The position numbers were made by a program, and so were the translations under genes. A model generated the notes under the pieces. It was not told the origin of the DNA. It made no database searches and worked only from the letters and a program-made list of their open reading frames with translations. Shown piece after piece: positions 62,072-64,000 of a DNA stretch of 64,000 nt (position 1 is its first letter; every line of letters begins with the position of its first letter). Source of the stretch: an uncultured Aquimarina sp. (GTDB taxonomy: Bacteria; Bacteroidota; Bacteroidia; Flavobacteriales; Flavobacteriaceae); NCBI GenBank assembly GCA_947500545.1, contig CANMSO010000004.1, positions 434,001 to 498,000 on the forward strand, in the 5' to 3' direction.

Positions 62072-62670
62072 GCTAAATATCCAAAAATTGCCATAATAGT
62101 AAACAATACATATTGAAAACTAGTAAATGTAAATCCTTTATAAAAATATAATGGTACTGAAATAATATCTCCAATGATCCAAAAAATCCAGTTTTCAATT
62201 TTCCGTCTTGCCATCAGCCACATCCCTACAAAAAATATCGCTGTTGTTAATGTATCTACATAAGCGGTCCAGTCATTCCATTTGTCAAAAGTTATATAAA
62301 CTACGTAAACAAAAATCAAGGTTGCTATAAAAATCAAAACTTCGACTATTTTCTCCATCGATGTCGTTCTTGAAATTGGAGTAACATGCGTTTCATCCAC
62401 TTTTCGAGTCCACACATACCAACCATAAATACTCATTATAAAATAGTATGCGTTGATCATCATATCTCCCAACAAGGCCCATTTCAAAAGTAAATATACA
62501 TAGATTGCGGTACTTATAATCCCAGTTGGATATACCCAAATCTTATTAAACCAAGCAAAGAATACACTCGCAATACCAAATAGAACAGCAATAATCTCAA
62601 GTGTTATATACAGCGTCGAATATTCTGCATATTGTCCGAAGAAAAAATCAAAAATTTGGCTCATAATCAC
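62032..62670 (-). CDS. PnuC/PnuT-family vitamin transporter
   Basis: A 212-residue membrane protein with seven hydrophobic segments and the family landmarks NKIWVYPTGIISTAIYVYLLLKWALLGDMMINAYYFIMSIYGWYVW and RKIENWIFWIIGDIISVPLYFYKGF. PnuC proteins carry nicotinamide riboside, PnuT thiamine and PnuX riboflavin. As I recall E. coli PnuC, the ENWxxWxxx motif ends in Asn; here it ends in Asp, so the substrate may differ. It starts inside the thiamine-binding-fold gene (23-base overlap) and is followed by a NadR-like kinase. Confidence 0.88.
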   Translation of the reverse strand: MIMSQIFDFFFGQYAEYSTLYITLEIIAVLFGIASVFFAWFNKIWVYPTGIISTAIYVYLLLKWALLGDMMINAYYFIMSIYGWYVWTRKVDETHVTPISRTTSMEKIVEVLIFIATLIFVYVVYITFDKWNDWTAYVDTLTTAIFFVGMWLMARRKIENWIFWIIGDIISVPLYFYKGFTFTSFQYVLFTIMAIFGYLAWKKSLDNKLVTA

Positions 62671-62908
62671 TTCTATTGCTTTTTACCATTTTCATGTATA
62701 CCAAAACATGATCCATATCACCAAAGGCATTTTTGATTTCTTGAGTCAAAAACGACATTACCTTATCATATTCTCCGTAAACTTGTGTGCTTAATGGGTT
62801 TTCCAGAATTGTAAATTCTGAAGCTCGTAATCGTTTTATAAAACGAATAATATGCTCCTCATAATCGTTTTGGAGTGGAGTTAGGGTAAGTTCGATTGAT
62901 ACTTGCAT
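62648..62908 (-). CDS. Small thiamine-binding-fold (MTH1187/YkoF-like) protein
   Basis: An 86-residue protein. MQVSIELTLTPLQNDYEEHIIRFIKRLRASEFTILENPLSTQVYGEYDKVMSFLTQEIKNAF matches the MTH1187/YkoF ferredoxin-like family (thiamine-binding in YkoF), with the hallmark NPLSTQVYGEYDKVM near residues 37-51. First gene of the pnuC-type operon and overlapping it by 23 bases. No TPP riboswitch precedes it. Ligand binding is inferred from the family. Confidence 0.82.
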   Translation of the reverse strand: MQVSIELTLTPLQNDYEEHIIRFIKRLRASEFTILENPLSTQVYGEYDKVMSFLTQEIKNAFGDMDHVLVYMKMVKSNRSDYEPNF

Positions 62909-63017
62909 GAATGTCTAAGGTTTTCAGAAGTACGAAGGTAAGTAATGTGGGTAACTTAAAACATAAGTGCTAAATTAATTTATCTAATACTTAGGTCAGG
63001 ATTGTAGAAATTATGAA

Positions 63018-63659
63018 TTATAACTCAGGTGCAGGTATTGCATATACGCAAGTATAGCCTTCAAACTCTATAAAAGACAAATCATAATGACTCATTTTAT
63101 CTTCGTAATAAATCGTACCATAAACAAAAGGGTAGTCTAATGTAAAAGCAGGAACATGAATATGTTCTTGAAAACTTAGTCCCGCAGTTGCATACAATTT
63201 ATACAACGACTCTTTACTTCCCCAGATTACTGTTAACGCCCTAATTCTCTCTAAATCTTGCTTTTCGATATATTCATTTTCTATAACGCTAACAAATTTA
63301 TGAGATATCAGCTGGATTTTCTCACGTTGCTTTTCTATGTCGATACCCACGTGATTATCACTAATTATGATCCCTGAAAACTCAAAAGAATGGGTGATCG
63401 AAATTTGTTTTCCGTCTTTAAGATGTGGTTTCCCAAATTCATCATAGAATAAGTCATGGTCGGTATACCCAGTAACTGCCAATAAATGCCGTACACTCAT
63501 AAAACCTCTGCGGTGCATTTCAGATTTCATGCTATCCACTCGGCTTTGGCAATGTGATGTTAATTCTATTCCTTCACAAAGAGACTCATAGGACTCTTCG
63601 ATCTTCCAAATCAACACATTAGTGGTTTCGTCTACTGTTATAGTTTTGTAAAGAGGCAT
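63018..63659 (-). CDS. 4-prime-phosphopantetheinyl transferase superfamily protein
   Basis: A 213-residue enzyme of the Sfp/AcpS type that adds the phosphopantetheine arm to carrier proteins. The metal motif GIDIE is near 125 (NHVGIDIEKQREKI) and the second motif WGSKESLYKLYATAGLSF near 163-180. Two-domain length fits an Sfp-like protein. It is divergent from ahcY with the ahcY promoter overlapping its first codon. Confidence 0.9.
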   Translation of the reverse strand: MPLYKTITVDETTNVLIWKIEESYESLCEGIELTSHCQSRVDSMKSEMHRRGFMSVRHLLAVTGYTDHDLFYDEFGKPHLKDGKQISITHSFEFSGIIISDNHVGIDIEKQREKIQLISHKFVSVIENEYIEKQDLERIRALTVIWGSKESLYKLYATAGLSFQEHIHVPAFTLDYPFVYGTIYYEDKMSHYDLSFIEFEGYTCVYAIPAPEL

Positions 63660-63689
63660 TTAGATTCTTAAAGTTATTACGTACCTTTG
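63659..63689 (+). promoter_or_regulatory. Promoter of ahcY
   Basis: TTTA (63659-63662), 19 bases, then TACCTTTG (63682-63689), an exact TAnnTTTG. Transcription would begin near 63696, giving a leader of about 100 bases with no recognised riboswitch. Confidence 0.55.
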
Positions 63690-63740
63690 CAAACTGAAAT
63701 TCGAGGAATTGCAACCTTGTTTTTCGAAGAACGAATTTAG

Positions 63741-64000
<260 letters not shown>

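Overview
The window is chromosomal DNA of a marine-type member of the Flavobacteriaceae (phylum Bacteroidota); I cannot name the genus with certainty. The grounds are low GC, TonB-dependent receptors with a CarboxypepD_reg extension, a type IX secretion (T9SS) sorting domain, SemiSWEET, DUF4271, DUF4296, DUF3098, DUF3127 and DUF4301 proteins, promoters of the Bacteroidota form (TTTG about 19-21 bases upstream of TAnnTTTG), and almost no Shine-Dalgarno sequences. I saw no rRNA, tRNA, CRISPR array, insertion sequence or phage gene.

Layout. 1-10.3 kb: a probable phosphate-acquisition region with an anion-selective porin, a PiT transporter carrying a PhoU-like tail, a ChrA-type transporter, a MORN-repeat secreted protein, and a TonB-dependent receptor with a beta-helix lipoprotein. 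Several of these genes are preceded by tandem TAACATT half-sites repeating every 11 bp. 10.3-16.6 kb: MATE efflux pump, a tiny secreted protein that is nearly all T9SS signal, a LuxE-like acyl synthetase, a YHS protein, tyrS and an epimerase. 16.6-31.3 kb: housekeeping metabolism (DUF4296/pyrC/polyprenol-phosphate glycosyltransferase, DUF4271/hemD, pckA, saccharopine dehydrogenase with an Lrp regulator, ald, SemiSWEET, leuS, panE). 31.5-37.5 kb: an envelope cluster (ftsX, lgt, DUF3098, uppP, truB, TonB-like protein) interrupted by an ECF sigma factor with a membrane partner. 37.5-45.7 kb: repair, salvage, signalling and stress genes (tag, upp, aat, DUF3127, flavin reductase, histidine kinase, HIT, greA) and a Rieske-like lipoprotein without histidine ligands.

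45.7-55 kb: thiamine. Two TPP riboswitches are clear on the minus strand. One precedes the thiS-thiC-tenI/thiE-like-thiD-thiE-thiG-thiH operon. The other precedes a TonB-dependent receptor, which makes that receptor a likely importer of thiamine or a precursor. A four-helix-bundle (23S intervening-sequence type) gene sits inside the operon and thiF is absent. 55-59.4 kb: a hybrid histidine kinase and an NtrC-type regulator meeting tail to tail. 59.5-63 kb: a tightly overlapping operon of a thiamine-binding-fold protein, a PnuC/PnuT-family transporter, a NadR-like kinase, DUF4301 and arfB. 63-64 kb: a phosphopantetheinyl transferase and the first 68 codons of adenosylhomocysteinase, cut by the window edge.

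The most notable signal is regulatory. The porin and the first TonB receptor share the same promoter layout: 11-bp-phased TAACAT half-sites, then exactly 14 bp from the start of the last half-site to the same GTTCTTTG element. This resembles a PhoB-type regulon. Dispersed CTTCGA...CTCAG intergenic palindromes, the Rieske-like lipoprotein without ligands and the PnuC/NadR-like/thiamine-binding operon are further points worth checking.
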